From Pseudomonas lini (lineage in GTDB: Bacteria > Pseudomonadota > Gammaproteobacteria > Pseudomonadales > Pseudomonadaceae), in the NCBI RefSeq assembly GCF_030812475.1, contig NZ_JAUSSR010000014.1, positions 1 to 64,000 of the forward strand: a stretch of 64,000 bases of DNA, given 5' to 3'. Shown one piece after another: positions 51,979 through 60,943 of this stretch. The notes under the pieces are model-generated. The model ran no database searches, was not told where the DNA came from, and saw nothing but the letters and a program-made list of their open reading frames with translations. Both the position numbers and the translations under genes were made by a program. Every line of letters begins with the position of its first letter. Position 1 is the stretch's first letter.

Positions 51979-53136
51979 ATGCAATTCAAGCCAGCTGTTA
52001 CCGCTCTGGTCACCGCCGTCGCCTTGGCAACTCTGCTTAGCGGATGCAAAAAGGAAGAGGCAGCGCCTGCAGCACCGCCCCCTCAGGTCGGCGTCGTAAC
52101 CCTGCAACCACAAGCCTTCACCCTGACGTCCGAGCTCCCGGGCCGCACCAGCGCGTTCCGCATGGCCGAAGTTCGGCCTCAGGTCAACGGCATCATTCTC
52201 AAGCGCCTGTTCAAGGAAGGTGGCGACGTCAAGGCCGGCCAGCAGCTGTACCAGATCGATCCGGCCGTTTATGAAGCCACCCTGAAAAGCGCCCAGGCCA
52301 ACCTGCAACAGACCAAGTCGATCTCCGATCGCTATCAGCAACTGGTCAAGGAGCAGGCGGTCAGCCGCCAGGAATACGACACCGCGCTGGCCAACCGGCT
52401 GCAAGCGGAAGCCACCCTGCAAAGCGCCCAGATCAATGTGCGCTACACCAAGGTGTACGCGCCGATCTCCGGCCGCATCGGCCGTTCTTCGGTAACCGAA
52501 GGTGCGCTGGTGACCAATGGCCAGGCCGACGCCATGGCTGTGATCCAGCAGCTCGACCCGATCTACGTCGACGTGACCCAGTCCTCCGTGGCGCTGCTTG
52601 AACTGCGCCGCGAACTGGAAAGCGGTCGCCTGCAAAAGGCGGGCGACACCGCCGCCATGGTCAAGCTGACCCTCGAGGACGGCAGCGAGTACAAACAACC
52701 GGGCAAGCTCGAGTTCTCCGAAGTCTCGGTCGACCAGACCACCGGTTCCGTGACCTTGCGTGCGGTGTTCCCCAACCCCGATCACACCCTGCTGCCAGGC
52801 ATGTTCGTTCACGCCCAGCTGCAATCAGGTGTGAACAGTGCGGCGATCCTCGCGCCACAACAAGGTGTGACCCGTGACCTCAAGGGCAGCCCGACCGCGC
52901 TGGTCGTCGGCCCTGACAATAAGGTCGAACTGCGTCAGCTCAAGGCCAGCCGCACGGTGGGCAGTCAATGGCTGATCGAAGACGGCCTGAAGGCCGGCGA
53001 TCGACTGATCACCGAAGGGCTGCAATACGTCAAACCTGGCATCGAAGTCAAAGCCAGTGAAGCGACTAACGTTAGCGCAAAGAACCCGGCCCCCGCACAG
53101 GTAGCTGACAAGGCCGCCGGCGGCAAAGGGGAGTAA
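51979..53136 (+). CDS. emhA: RND efflux periplasmic adaptor
   Basis: This 385-residue membrane-fusion lipoprotein has lipobox LLSGC (Cys about residue 22). Then come the beta-barrel, lipoyl (RPQVNGIILKRLFKEGGDVKAGQ) and alpha-hairpin regions (about 95-170), closed by LLPGMFVHAQL and the membrane-proximal domain. It links EmhB to EmhC. I take the ATG after GAGGAT; an in-frame GTG 21 bases earlier would spoil the lipoprotein signal. Closest relatives: TtgA, MexA, EmhA. Confidence 0.94.
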   Translation: MQFKPAVTALVTAVALATLLSGCKKEEAAPAAPPPQVGVVTLQPQAFTLTSELPGRTSAFRMAEVRPQVNGIILKRLFKEGGDVKAGQQLYQIDPAVYEATLKSAQANLQQTKSISDRYQQLVKEQAVSRQEYDTALANRLQAEATLQSAQINVRYTKVYAPISGRIGRSSVTEGALVTNGQADAMAVIQQLDPIYVDVTQSSVALLELRRELESGRLQKAGDTAAMVKLTLEDGSEYKQPGKLEFSEVSVDQTTGSVTLRAVFPNPDHTLLPGMFVHAQLQSGVNSAAILAPQQGVTRDLKGSPTALVVGPDNKVELRQLKASRTVGSQWLIEDGLKAGDRLITEGLQYVKPGIEVKASEATNVSAKNPAPAQVADKAAGGKGE

Positions 53137-53139
53137 ACC

Positions 53140-56100
53140 ATGTCGAAATTCTTTATCGACCGTCCGATTTTCGCCTGGGTAATTGCCCTGGTGATCATGC
53201 TGGTCGGGGCACTCTCGATCCTCAAACTGCCAATCAACCAATACCCGAGCATTGCGCCTCCGGCCATTGCGATCCAGGTGACCTACCCGGGCGCGTCCGC
53301 ACAAACCGTGCAGGACACCGTGGTTCAGGTGATCGAACAACAGCTCAACGGTATCGATAACCTGCGTTATGTCTCCTCGGAAAGTAACTCCGACGGCAGC
53401 ATGACCATTACCGCGACCTTCGAGCAGGGCACCAACTCCGATACCGCGCAGGTTCAGGTCCAGAACAAGCTGAACCTGGCCACCCCGCTGCTGCCGCAAG
53501 AAGTGCAGCAACAGGGGATCCGCGTGACCAAGGCAGTGAAAAACTTCCTGATGGTGATCGGCGTGGTGTCGCGTGACGGCAGCATGACCAAGGACGACCT
53601 GTCCAACTACATCGTGTCGAACATGCAGGATCCGATTTCGCGGACCGCCGGTGTCGGTGACTTCCAGGTCTTCGGTGCCCAGTATGCGATGCGGATCTGG
53701 CTCGACCCGGCCAAGCTCAACAACTTCAACCTGACTCCGGTGGACGTCAAGACCGCCATCGCGGCGCAGAACGTCCAGGTGTCGTCCGGTCAACTCGGCG
53801 GTTTGCCAGCGGTCGCCGGCCAACAGCTGAACGCGACGATCATCGGCAAGACCCGCCTGCAGACTGCCGAGCAGTTCAAGGCGATCCTGCTCAAGGTCAA
53901 CAAGGACGGCTCGCAAGTGCGCGTCGGCGACGTGGCGGACGTCGGCCTGGGTGGCGAGAACTATGCGATCAGCGCCCAGTTCAACGGCAGCCCGGCCTCC
54001 GGTCTGGCGGTGAAACTGGCCAACGGTGCCAACGCCCTCGATACGGCCAAAGCCCTGCGCAAGACCATCGACACCCTCAAGCCGTTCTTCCCGCAAGGGA
54101 TGGAAGTGGTGTTCCCGTACGACACCACGCCGGTGGTGACCGAATCGATCAAGGGCGTGGTTGAAACCCTGGTCGAAGCGGTCGTGCTGGTGTTCCTGGT
54201 GATGTTCCTGTTCCTGCAGAACTTCCGCGCCACCGTCATCACCACGATGACTGTCCCGGTGGTGTTGCTGGGTACCTTCGGCATCCTCGCGGCATTTGGT
54301 TTCAGCATCAACACCCTGACCATGTTCGGCATGGTGCTGGCCATCGGCTTGCTGGTGGACGACGCCATCGTCGTGGTGGAAAACGTCGAACGGGTCATGA
54401 GTGAAGAAGGCCTGTCACCCAAGGAGGCCACAAAGAAATCCATGGGGCAGATCCAGGGTGCGCTGGTCGGTATTGCCCTGGTGCTGTCGGCGGTACTGCT
54501 GCCGATGGCGTTCTTCAGCGGTTCCACCGGTGTGATCTACAAGCAGTTCTCGATCACCATCGTTTCCGCCATGGCGCTGTCGGTACTGGTTGCGCTGATT
54601 TTCACCCCGGCATTGTGCGCCACCATGCTCAAGCCGATTCCGAAAGGCGAACACGGCACGCCGAAACGCGGCTTCTTCGGCTGGTTCAACCGCAATTTCG
54701 ACCGTAGTGTCAGAAGCTATGAGCGTGGCGTGGGCAATATGCTCTCGAACAAGGCGCCCTACCTGCTGGCCTACCTCATCATCCTGGTCGGCATGATCTG
54801 GCTGTTCACCCGTATTCCAACGGCGTTCCTGCCGGAAGAAGACCAGGGCGTGTTGTTCGCCCAGGTGCAAACCCCGGCCGGCTCCACTGCCCAGCGCACC
54901 CAAGTGGTGGTGGACGAAATGCGTGAGTTCCTGCTGCGTCCAACCAAGGACGGCGGTGAAGGTGACGCGGTAGCCTCGGTGTTTACCGTGACCGGCTTCA
55001 ACTTCGCCGGCCGTGGCCAGAGCTCGGGTATGGCGTTCATCATGCTCAAGCCCTGGGACGAGCGTAACGCCGACAACAGCGTATTCAAACTCGCGGCACG
55101 GGCCCAGCAGCACTTCTTCACCTTCCGTGACGCCATGGTGTTCGCTTTCGCGCCGCCGGCGGTTCTGGAACTGGGTAACGCCACCGGTTTCGACGTGTTC
55201 CTGCAGGACCGCGCCGGCATCGGTCACGAAAAGCTGATGGAAGCGCGCAACCAGTTCCTCGGCATGGCGGCGCAAAGCAAGGTGCTCTCGCAAGTGCGTC
55301 CCAACGGCCTGAACGACGAGCCGCAATACCAGCTGGAAATCGATGACGAGAAGGCCAGCGCCTTGGGCGTGACCCTCACCGACATCAACAACACCCTGTC
55401 GATTGCCCTGGGCAGTAGCTATGTGAACGACTTCATCGACCGCGGTCGGGTGAAGAAGGTCTATCTGCAAGGCGAGCCAGGTGCACGGATGAGTCCCGAG
55501 GACGTGAAGAAATGGTATGTGCGCAACAGCGCCGGGACCATGGTGCCGTTCTCGGCCTTCGCCAAGGGTGAGTGGATCTACGGCGCGCCGAAACTGTCGC
55601 GGTACAACGGCGTAGAAGCGATGGAAATCCTCGGTGCTCCGGCGCCCGGCTATTCCACCGGTGAAGCCATGGCCGAGGTCGAAGCCCTGGCCAAGAAACT
55701 GCCGGCCGGTGTCGGTATTTCCTGGACCGGCCTGTCGTATGAAGAACGTCTGTCCGGCTCGCAAGCGCCAGCGCTGTATGCGTTGTCGCTGCTGATGGTG
55801 TTCCTGTGTCTGGCGGCGTTGTATGAAAGCTGGTCGATCCCGATCGCGGTGATGCTGGTGGTGCCCTTGGGCATCATCGGGGCGCTGATGGCGACCAGCC
55901 TGCGCGGCCTCTCCAATGACGTGTACTTCCAGGTGGGCCTGTTGACGACCATCGGGCTGGCGGCGAAGAACGCCATCCTGATCGTCGAATTCGCCAAGGA
56001 GCTGCATGAACAGGGGCGTAGCCTGCGCGATGCCGCGATCGAAGCCTGCCGGATGCGCTTGCGACCGATCGTCATGACCTCGCTCGCCTTCGTCCTCGGT

Positions 56101-56301
56101 GTGGTTCCACTGGCCATTTCCACGGGCGCAGGTTCAGGTAGCCAACATGCGATCGGTACCGGGGTAATTGGCGGTATGCTCACGGCCACGATCCTGGCGA
56201 TCTTCTGGGTCCCGCTGTTTTTCGTCACCGTGTCGGCCATGGGGCAGCGCAAAACCGCTGACCAGGATGACGCTCTCGAACCTTCTAAAGAGGCTGGCTA
56301 A
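53140..56301 (+). CDS. emhB: RND efflux inner-membrane pump
   Basis: This 1053-residue HAE1-family proton/drug antiporter has 12 membrane helices and two large periplasmic loops. The N-terminus MSKFFIDRPIFAWVIALVIM is the family signature. The proton-relay aspartates are in GLLVDDAIVVVENVERVM, and LFTRIPTAFLPEEDQG marks the second half. It expels antibiotics, aromatic hydrocarbons and solvents in relatives (EmhB, TtgB, MexB). It starts 3 bases after emhA and overlaps emhC by one base. Confidence 0.96.
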   Translation: MSKFFIDRPIFAWVIALVIMLVGALSILKLPINQYPSIAPPAIAIQVTYPGASAQTVQDTVVQVIEQQLNGIDNLRYVSSESNSDGSMTITATFEQGTNSDTAQVQVQNKLNLATPLLPQEVQQQGIRVTKAVKNFLMVIGVVSRDGSMTKDDLSNYIVSNMQDPISRTAGVGDFQVFGAQYAMRIWLDPAKLNNFNLTPVDVKTAIAAQNVQVSSGQLGGLPAVAGQQLNATIIGKTRLQTAEQFKAILLKVNKDGSQVRVGDVADVGLGGENYAISAQFNGSPASGLAVKLANGANALDTAKALRKTIDTLKPFFPQGMEVVFPYDTTPVVTESIKGVVETLVEAVVLVFLVMFLFLQNFRATVITTMTVPVVLLGTFGILAAFGFSINTLTMFGMVLAIGLLVDDAIVVVENVERVMSEEGLSPKEATKKSMGQIQGALVGIALVLSAVLLPMAFFSGSTGVIYKQFSITIVSAMALSVLVALIFTPALCATMLKPIPKGEHGTPKRGFFGWFNRNFDRSVRSYERGVGNMLSNKAPYLLAYLIILVGMIWLFTRIPTAFLPEEDQGVLFAQVQTPAGSTAQRTQVVVDEMREFLLRPTKDGGEGDAVASVFTVTGFNFAGRGQSSGMAFIMLKPWDERNADNSVFKLAARAQQHFFTFRDAMVFAFAPPAVLELGNATGFDVFLQDRAGIGHEKLMEARNQFLGMAAQSKVLSQVRPNGLNDEPQYQLEIDDEKASALGVTLTDINNTLSIALGSSYVNDFIDRGRVKKVYLQGEPGARMSPEDVKKWYVRNSAGTMVPFSAFAKGEWIYGAPKLSRYNGVEAMEILGAPAPGYSTGEAMAEVEALAKKLPAGVGISWTGLSYEERLSGSQAPALYALSLLMVFLCLAALYESWSIPIAVMLVVPLGIIGALMATSLRGLSNDVYFQVGLLTTIGLAAKNAILIVEFAKELHEQGRSLRDAAIEACRMRLRPIVMTSLAFVLGVVPLAISTGAGSGSQHAIGTGVIGGMLTATILAIFWVPLFFVTVSAMGQRKTADQDDALEPSKEAG

Positions 56302-57761
56302 TGAGCAAGTCGCTACTCTCCATCGCAATCGCGGCCCTGGTGCTGAGCGGTTGCTCACTGATACCGGATTATCAGCGGCCTGAAGCGCCGGTGGCCGGCC
56401 AGTATCCGCAGGGCCCGGCGTACTCGCCGGCCCAGGCGCCGGCCCAGGCCGCCGCCGAACAGGGCTGGAAGCAGTTTTTCCATGACCCGGCCCTGCAGCA
56501 GCTGATCCAGGTCGCCCTGGAAAACAACCGCGACCTGCGGGTCGCGGCGTTGAATATCGATGCCTTCGCGGCCCAGTACCGCATCCAGCGCGCGGATCTG
56601 TTCCCGGCGGTGTCGGCCAACGGCACCGGCAGCCGCCAGCGGCTCCCGGCACGGGCCTCGCAGACCGGCGAAGCGGGCATCACCAGTTCCTACTCGGCCA
56701 CGGTCGGCATCAGTGCTTATGAACTGGACCTGTTCGGTCGGGTTCGCAGCCTGAGCGAAGAAGCGCTGCAGCAGTACTTCGCTACCGAAGAAGGCCGCCG
56801 CAGCACGCAGATCAGTCTGGTGGCCAACGTGGCCAATGCCTACCTGACCTGGCAGGCGGACAAAGAACTGCGCAAGTTGACCCAGGACACCCTCGGTGCG
56901 TTCGAGGAGAGCCTGAAGCTCACCGCGCGCAGCAACGAAGTCGGTGTGGCCTCGGCCCTGGACCTGGCCCAGTCGCGTACCTCGGTGGAAAACGCCCGGG
57001 CACAACTGGCCCGGTACACCCGCCAGGTCGCACAGGATGAAAACAGCCTGGTATTGCTGCTCGGCACCGGTATCCCGGCCAACCTGCAAGCCGCCAAACC
57101 GCTGTCCGACGACCTGTTGAGCGAGGTACCGCCTGGCCTGCCGTCGGACTTGCTGCAACGTCGTCCGGACATCCTCCAGGCCGAATACAACCTCAAGGCC
57201 GCCAATGCCAACATCGGCGCGGCCCGGGCTGCGTTCTTCCCGAGCATCAGCCTGACCGCCAATGCCGGCTCCCTGAGCCCGGACCTGTCCGGCCTGTTCA
57301 AGGGCGGTTCGGGCACCTGGCTGTTCCAGCCGCAGATCAATCTGCCGATCTTCAACGCCGGCAGCCTGCGCGCCAGCCTGGATTACTCGAAAATCCAGAA
57401 AGACATCGGCGTGGCGAACTACGAGAAGTCCATTCAAACGGCCTTCCAGGAAGTCGCCGATGGCCTGGCCGCGCGCCAGACCTACACCGAGCAATTGCAG
57501 GCCCAGCGTGATTTCGTCACTGCCAACCAGGATTACTACCGTCTGGCCGAGCGTCGTTATCGCATTGGCGTCGACAGCAACCTGACCTTCCTCGATGCCC
57601 AGCGTCAGCTGTTCAGTGCCCAACAGGCGCTGATCACCGACCGCCTGGCTCAGCTGACCAGTGCGGTGAATTTGTACAAGGCACTGGGGGGTGGCTGGAA
57701 CGAGCAGACCGCCAGGGTCGAGCCGCATAAAGAAGAAGCGCCGAAGTTGAAGTTGTTCTGA
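56301..57761 (+). CDS. emhC: RND efflux outer-membrane channel
   Basis: This 486-residue TolC/OprM-type lipoprotein has signal peptide and lipobox VLSGC (Cys about 18). Two repeated OEP domains follow, with LFGRVRSLSEEALQQYFATE and, in the second, FNAGSLRASLDYSKIQKDIG. It trimerises across the outer membrane and periplasm. TAATG overlap with emhB implies coupled translation. A terminator follows within 20 bases. Confidence 0.95.
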   Translation: MSKSLLSIAIAALVLSGCSLIPDYQRPEAPVAGQYPQGPAYSPAQAPAQAAAEQGWKQFFHDPALQQLIQVALENNRDLRVAALNIDAFAAQYRIQRADLFPAVSANGTGSRQRLPARASQTGEAGITSSYSATVGISAYELDLFGRVRSLSEEALQQYFATEEGRRSTQISLVANVANAYLTWQADKELRKLTQDTLGAFEESLKLTARSNEVGVASALDLAQSRTSVENARAQLARYTRQVAQDENSLVLLLGTGIPANLQAAKPLSDDLLSEVPPGLPSDLLQRRPDILQAEYNLKAANANIGAARAAFFPSISLTANAGSLSPDLSGLFKGGSGTWLFQPQINLPIFNAGSLRASLDYSKIQKDIGVANYEKSIQTAFQEVADGLAARQTYTEQLQAQRDFVTANQDYYRLAERRYRIGVDSNLTFLDAQRQLFSAQQALITDRLAQLTSAVNLYKALGGGWNEQTARVEPHKEEAPKLKLF

Positions 57762-57781
57762 TCGCGCGGTAAAAACTTGGA

Positions 57782-57804
57782 GCCCGCCTTTTGGTGGGCT
57801 TTTT
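57782..57804 (+). terminator. Intrinsic terminator of emhABC
   Basis: GCCCGCC/GGTGGGC, a 7-bp stem with one G-T pair and a 4-base loop, followed by TTTTTG. Confidence 0.85.
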
Positions 57805-57834
57805 GTTGTCTGCAGGAAAGTTGTGTTGGCCATA

Positions 57835-57885
57835 CTGGCCCCTTCGCGGCGGTGCGGCGATCCGACAAGCCCGCGAAGGGGCCAG
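57835..57885. repeat. Perfect 15-bp inverted repeat after emhABC
   Basis: CTGGCCCCTTCGCGG (57835-57849) and CCGCGAAGGGGCCAG (57871-57885) around a 21-base loop. It is REP-like but lacks the usual TGTAGGAGC head. The remainder of 57805-58142 contains no supported gene. Confidence 0.75.
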
Positions 57886-58142
57886 TGCAAGCAACACATA
57901 AACTTCAGTCAATCTTGCGTTCGATTATCGCCCAAAACCCGCTTCGCCTATTTGAACTATCTAGTCCATTCATAGCACCATTCCCCCCACAACACCAATA
58001 ACAACAGGTTCGACACCATGTCCCAGCGCCCTGCCCTCTCCGGCTGACCCCGCTCCGTTTCCGAATTCGAATCTTTTGACTGCATCCCCCAGGTTGCGGC
58101 ATCGCCACGCTTCATCCCCAAGAATTAGAGAGACCCGAGCCC

Positions 58143-59402
58143 ATGACGCCTTCCACCGCGCAGTATTTTTTCCCCAGCTTGATCGCCATCGCGCTGACCG
58201 GTGCGGCGCTGCCCGCCGTGGCCGAGGAATCGGGTTTTGTCGAAGGGGCCAAGATCAACCTGAACCTGCGCAACTTTTACATCAACCGCAACTTCACCAA
58301 CCCGACCCGGGCTCAGGGCAAGGCTGAAGAGTGGACGCAAAGCTTTATCCTCGATGCCAGGTCCGGGTTCACCCAGGGCACCGTCGGGTTCGGCATGGAT
58401 GTGCTGGGGTTGTACTCGGTGAAACTCGACGGCGGTAGAGGTACAGGTGGCACGCAATTACTGCCGCTGGACAGCGACGGTCGCCCGGCGCACAACTTCG
58501 GGCGCACCAACGTGGCGTTCAAGGCCAAACTGTCGCAGACCGAAGTGAAGGTCGGCGAATGGATGCCGGTGCTGCCGATCCTGCGCTCCGACGACGGTCG
58601 CTCCCTGCCGCAAACCTTCCGTGGCGGCCAGATCACTTCGAAGGAAATCTCCGGCCTGACCCTCTACGGCGGCCAGTTCCGCGCCAACAGCCCCCGCGAC
58701 GACAGCAGCATGGGCGACATGTCGATGACTGGCCAGGCGGCATTCACCTCCGACCGTTTCAACTTCCAGGGGGGCGAATACCTGTTTAACGAAAAGCGCA
58801 CCCAGGTCGGTCTGTGGAATGCCGAACTCAAGGACATCTACAGCCAGCAATACCTGAATGTGACCCACAGCCAGCCCATCGGCGACTGGACCCTGGGCGC
58901 CAACCTCGGCTTCTTCTACGGCAAGGATGACGGCAGCGCCCGGGCCGGTGAGCTGGACAACAAGACCTGGTCCGGCCTGTTCTCCGCCAAGTATGGCGGC
59001 CACACCTTCTACGTCGGCCTGCAAAAACTGACCGGCGACAATGCCTGGATGCGGGTCAACGGCACCAGCGGCGGCACCCTGGCCAACGACAGCTATAACG
59101 CCAGCTATGACAACGCCAAGGAGAAGTCCTGGCAGGTGCGGCACGACTACAACTTCGTTGCCGTCGGTATACCGGGCCTGACCCTGATGAACCGCTACAT
59201 CAGCGGTGACAATGTGCACACCGGCACCGTTACCGATGGCAAGGAATGGGGGCGCGAATCAGAACTGGCTTACACCCTGCAAAGCGGAACGTTCAAGGAC
59301 TTGAGCGTCAAATGGCGCAACTCGACCATTCGCCGGGATTTCAGCAATAACGAGTTCGACGAGAACCGGTTGATTGTCAGCTACCCGATCAACCTGTTGT
59401 AA
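58143..59402 (+). CDS. OprD-family outer-membrane porin
   Basis: This 419-residue substrate-specific porin has a signal peptide ending AVA. It has the mature start EESGFVEGAKINLNLRNFYINRNF, the long loop region RSLPQTFRGGQITSKEISGLTLYGG, and a C-terminal ENRLIVSYPINLL ending with the aromatic/hydrophobic beta-signal. OccK/OpdK-type members import aromatic and carboxylic acids. Its position next to the pca genes suggests uptake of p-hydroxybenzoate, protocatechuate or a similar acid. The start has a GAGAG site. Confidence 0.9.
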   Translation: MTPSTAQYFFPSLIAIALTGAALPAVAEESGFVEGAKINLNLRNFYINRNFTNPTRAQGKAEEWTQSFILDARSGFTQGTVGFGMDVLGLYSVKLDGGRGTGGTQLLPLDSDGRPAHNFGRTNVAFKAKLSQTEVKVGEWMPVLPILRSDDGRSLPQTFRGGQITSKEISGLTLYGGQFRANSPRDDSSMGDMSMTGQAAFTSDRFNFQGGEYLFNEKRTQVGLWNAELKDIYSQQYLNVTHSQPIGDWTLGANLGFFYGKDDGSARAGELDNKTWSGLFSAKYGGHTFYVGLQKLTGDNAWMRVNGTSGGTLANDSYNASYDNAKEKSWQVRHDYNFVAVGIPGLTLMNRYISGDNVHTGTVTDGKEWGRESELAYTLQSGTFKDLSVKWRNSTIRRDFSNNEFDENRLIVSYPINLL

Positions 59403-59412
59403 ACACGAATTA

Positions 59413-59706
59413 CTGTGGGAGCGGGCTTGCCCGCGAAGGCGGCGGCACATTCAACAGAGATGTTGACTGATAGAACGCTTTCGCTGGCAAGCCAGCTCCT
59501 ACAGGGGAGCTTCGGTGAACACAAAATTGGCGTTCACACTGGACCACTGTGGGAGCGGGCTTGCCCGCGAAGGCGGCGGCACATTCAGCAGAGTTGTTGA
59601 CTGAAAGAACGCTTTCGCTGGCAAGCCAGCTCCTACAGGGGAGCTTCGGTGAATACAACGTTGGCGTTCACACCGGATCACTGTGGGAGCGAGCCCGCTC
59701 GCGAAG
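59413..59706. repeat. Tandem REPIN array (period 133-134 bp)
   Basis: The unit starts ACTGTGGGAGCGGGCTTGCC at 59413 and recurs at 59546 with few changes, each copy holding a REP, a spacer, an inverted REP (CTTTCGCTGGCAAGCCAGCT) and a GGAGCTTCGGTGAA link. A third unit starts at 59680 with only its first REP, diverged to GAGCGAGCCCGCTCGCGAAG. It separates the converging oprD and pcaC genes. Confidence 0.92.
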
Positions 59707-59737
59707 GGGCCAGCTCAGGCACCGCAAATCGCCAGGA

Positions 59738-60130
59738 TCACTCCCGCGACTCAACCCCCAACTCATCCCACACCGACTCCGCCAGGTGGAACGTCGCATT
59801 CGCCGCCGGAATGCCACAGTAGATCGCGCTCTGCATGATCACTTCCTTGATCTCGCCACGGGTCACGCCGTTGTTGGCGGCGGCTCGCAGGTGCAGTTTA
59901 AGCTCACCCTCGCGGTTCATGCCGATCAGCATGGCGATGGTGATCAGGCTGCGGGTGTGGCGCGGCAGCCCCGGGCGGGTCCAGATGTCGCCCCAGGCAT
60001 GGCGGGTGATCATCTCCTGGAACTCCGAGTTGAACTCGGTCAGGGTGGTCAGGCTGCGGTCGACGTGAGCGTCACCCAATACCGCGCGACGGACTTTCAT
60101 GCCCTCGTCATAACGTTGTTTTTCGTCCAC
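59738..60130 (-). CDS. pcaC: 4-carboxymuconolactone decarboxylase
   Basis: This 130-residue AhpD-like enzyme converts gamma-carboxymuconolactone to beta-ketoadipate enol-lactone. Visible: HAWGDIWTRPGLPRHTRSLI, the helix LRAAANNGVTRGEIKEV and the active-site region IYCGIPAANATFHLAE. I prefer the GTG start (MDEKQRYDEG by initiation) because it has a properly spaced GAGGGG and fits the homologues; an ATG two codons upstream sits too close to that site. It is the last gene of the pca run, 10 bases after pcaD. Confidence 0.93.
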   Translation of the reverse strand: MDEKQRYDEGMKVRRAVLGDAHVDRSLTTLTEFNSEFQEMITRHAWGDIWTRPGLPRHTRSLITIAMLIGMNREGELKLHLRAAANNGVTRGEIKEVIMQSAIYCGIPAANATFHLAESVWDELGVESRE

Positions 60131-60140
60131 GACCATCCCC

Positions 60141-60932
60141 TCAATCAGCTGACAGGAACGCCAGTACCCGATCGCTGAACGCAGCGCCGGCCTGGACGTT
60201 GGACAAATGCGCAGCATGGAACTCGGCGTATTCGGCGCCCTGCACATGCGCTTGGATGAAATGCCCGCCCGACGGCGGCGTGACCGCATCTTCGGTGCCG
60301 GCAATGACCAGCAACGGCACCTTTATCGAAGACAGCTGTTCGCGGAAATCGGCATCGCGCACGGCGGCGCAGTTGGCCGCATAGCCTTCAGGCGAGGTGG
60401 CTGCGAGCATGTCCGTGATCTTCTTCGCCGCTTCGGGATTGGCTTCGGAGAAATCTGCGGTGAACCAGCGTGCAATCGACGCATCGCGTAGCGCGACCAT
60501 GGCCGCCGCGCCGTCACGCAGCACGGTTTCGATCCGCGGATTCCACACCGATGGATCGCCGATTTTCGCCGCGGTATTGCACACCACCAGTTTGTTCAGT
60601 CGCTGGCCGGCGTTGATCCCCAACCACTGGCCGATCAAGCCGCCCATGGACAGACCGCAAAAATGCGCGCGCTCGATGTGCAAGGCATCCAGCAGTGCCA
60701 GCACGTCATGGCCCAGTTGCTCGATGCTGTAGGGTCCCGGCGTCACCAGGGACTTGCCATGGCCACGGGTATCGAAACGCAGCACCCGGAAGTGTTCGGT
60801 GAACGCCGCAATCTGCGCGTCCCACATATGCAGGTCGGTGCCCAACGAGTTGGACAGCACCAGCACCGGCGCATCGGCCGGCCCATCGAGTTGGTAGTTC
60901 AGTTCGCCCTCGGCGAGTTGTACGAATGCCAC
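60141..60932 (-). CDS. pcaD: 3-oxoadipate enol-lactonase
   Basis: This 263-residue alpha/beta hydrolase opens beta-ketoadipate enol-lactone to beta-ketoadipate. It has the oxyanion region VLSNSLGTDLHMWD, nucleophile elbow GLSMGGLIGQ (Ser), acid AGTEDAVTPP (Asp) and His in EFHAAHLSNVQ. The start codon is GTG with a strong AGGAG 6 bases away. It is 11 bases after pcaB. Confidence 0.93.
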   Translation of the reverse strand: MAFVQLAEGELNYQLDGPADAPVLVLSNSLGTDLHMWDAQIAAFTEHFRVLRFDTRGHGKSLVTPGPYSIEQLGHDVLALLDALHIERAHFCGLSMGGLIGQWLGINAGQRLNKLVVCNTAAKIGDPSVWNPRIETVLRDGAAAMVALRDASIARWFTADFSEANPEAAKKITDMLAATSPEGYAANCAAVRDADFREQLSSIKVPLLVIAGTEDAVTPPSGGHFIQAHVQGAEYAEFHAAHLSNVQAGAAFSDRVLAFLSAD

Positions 60933-60943
60933 GGCAGTCTCCT

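Noticed and set aside
59413..59706. Tandem palindromes considered as a CRISPR or attachment array
   Set aside because: The unit is an entire REPIN and the linkers are also repeated, so there are no unique spacers; no integrase is nearby.
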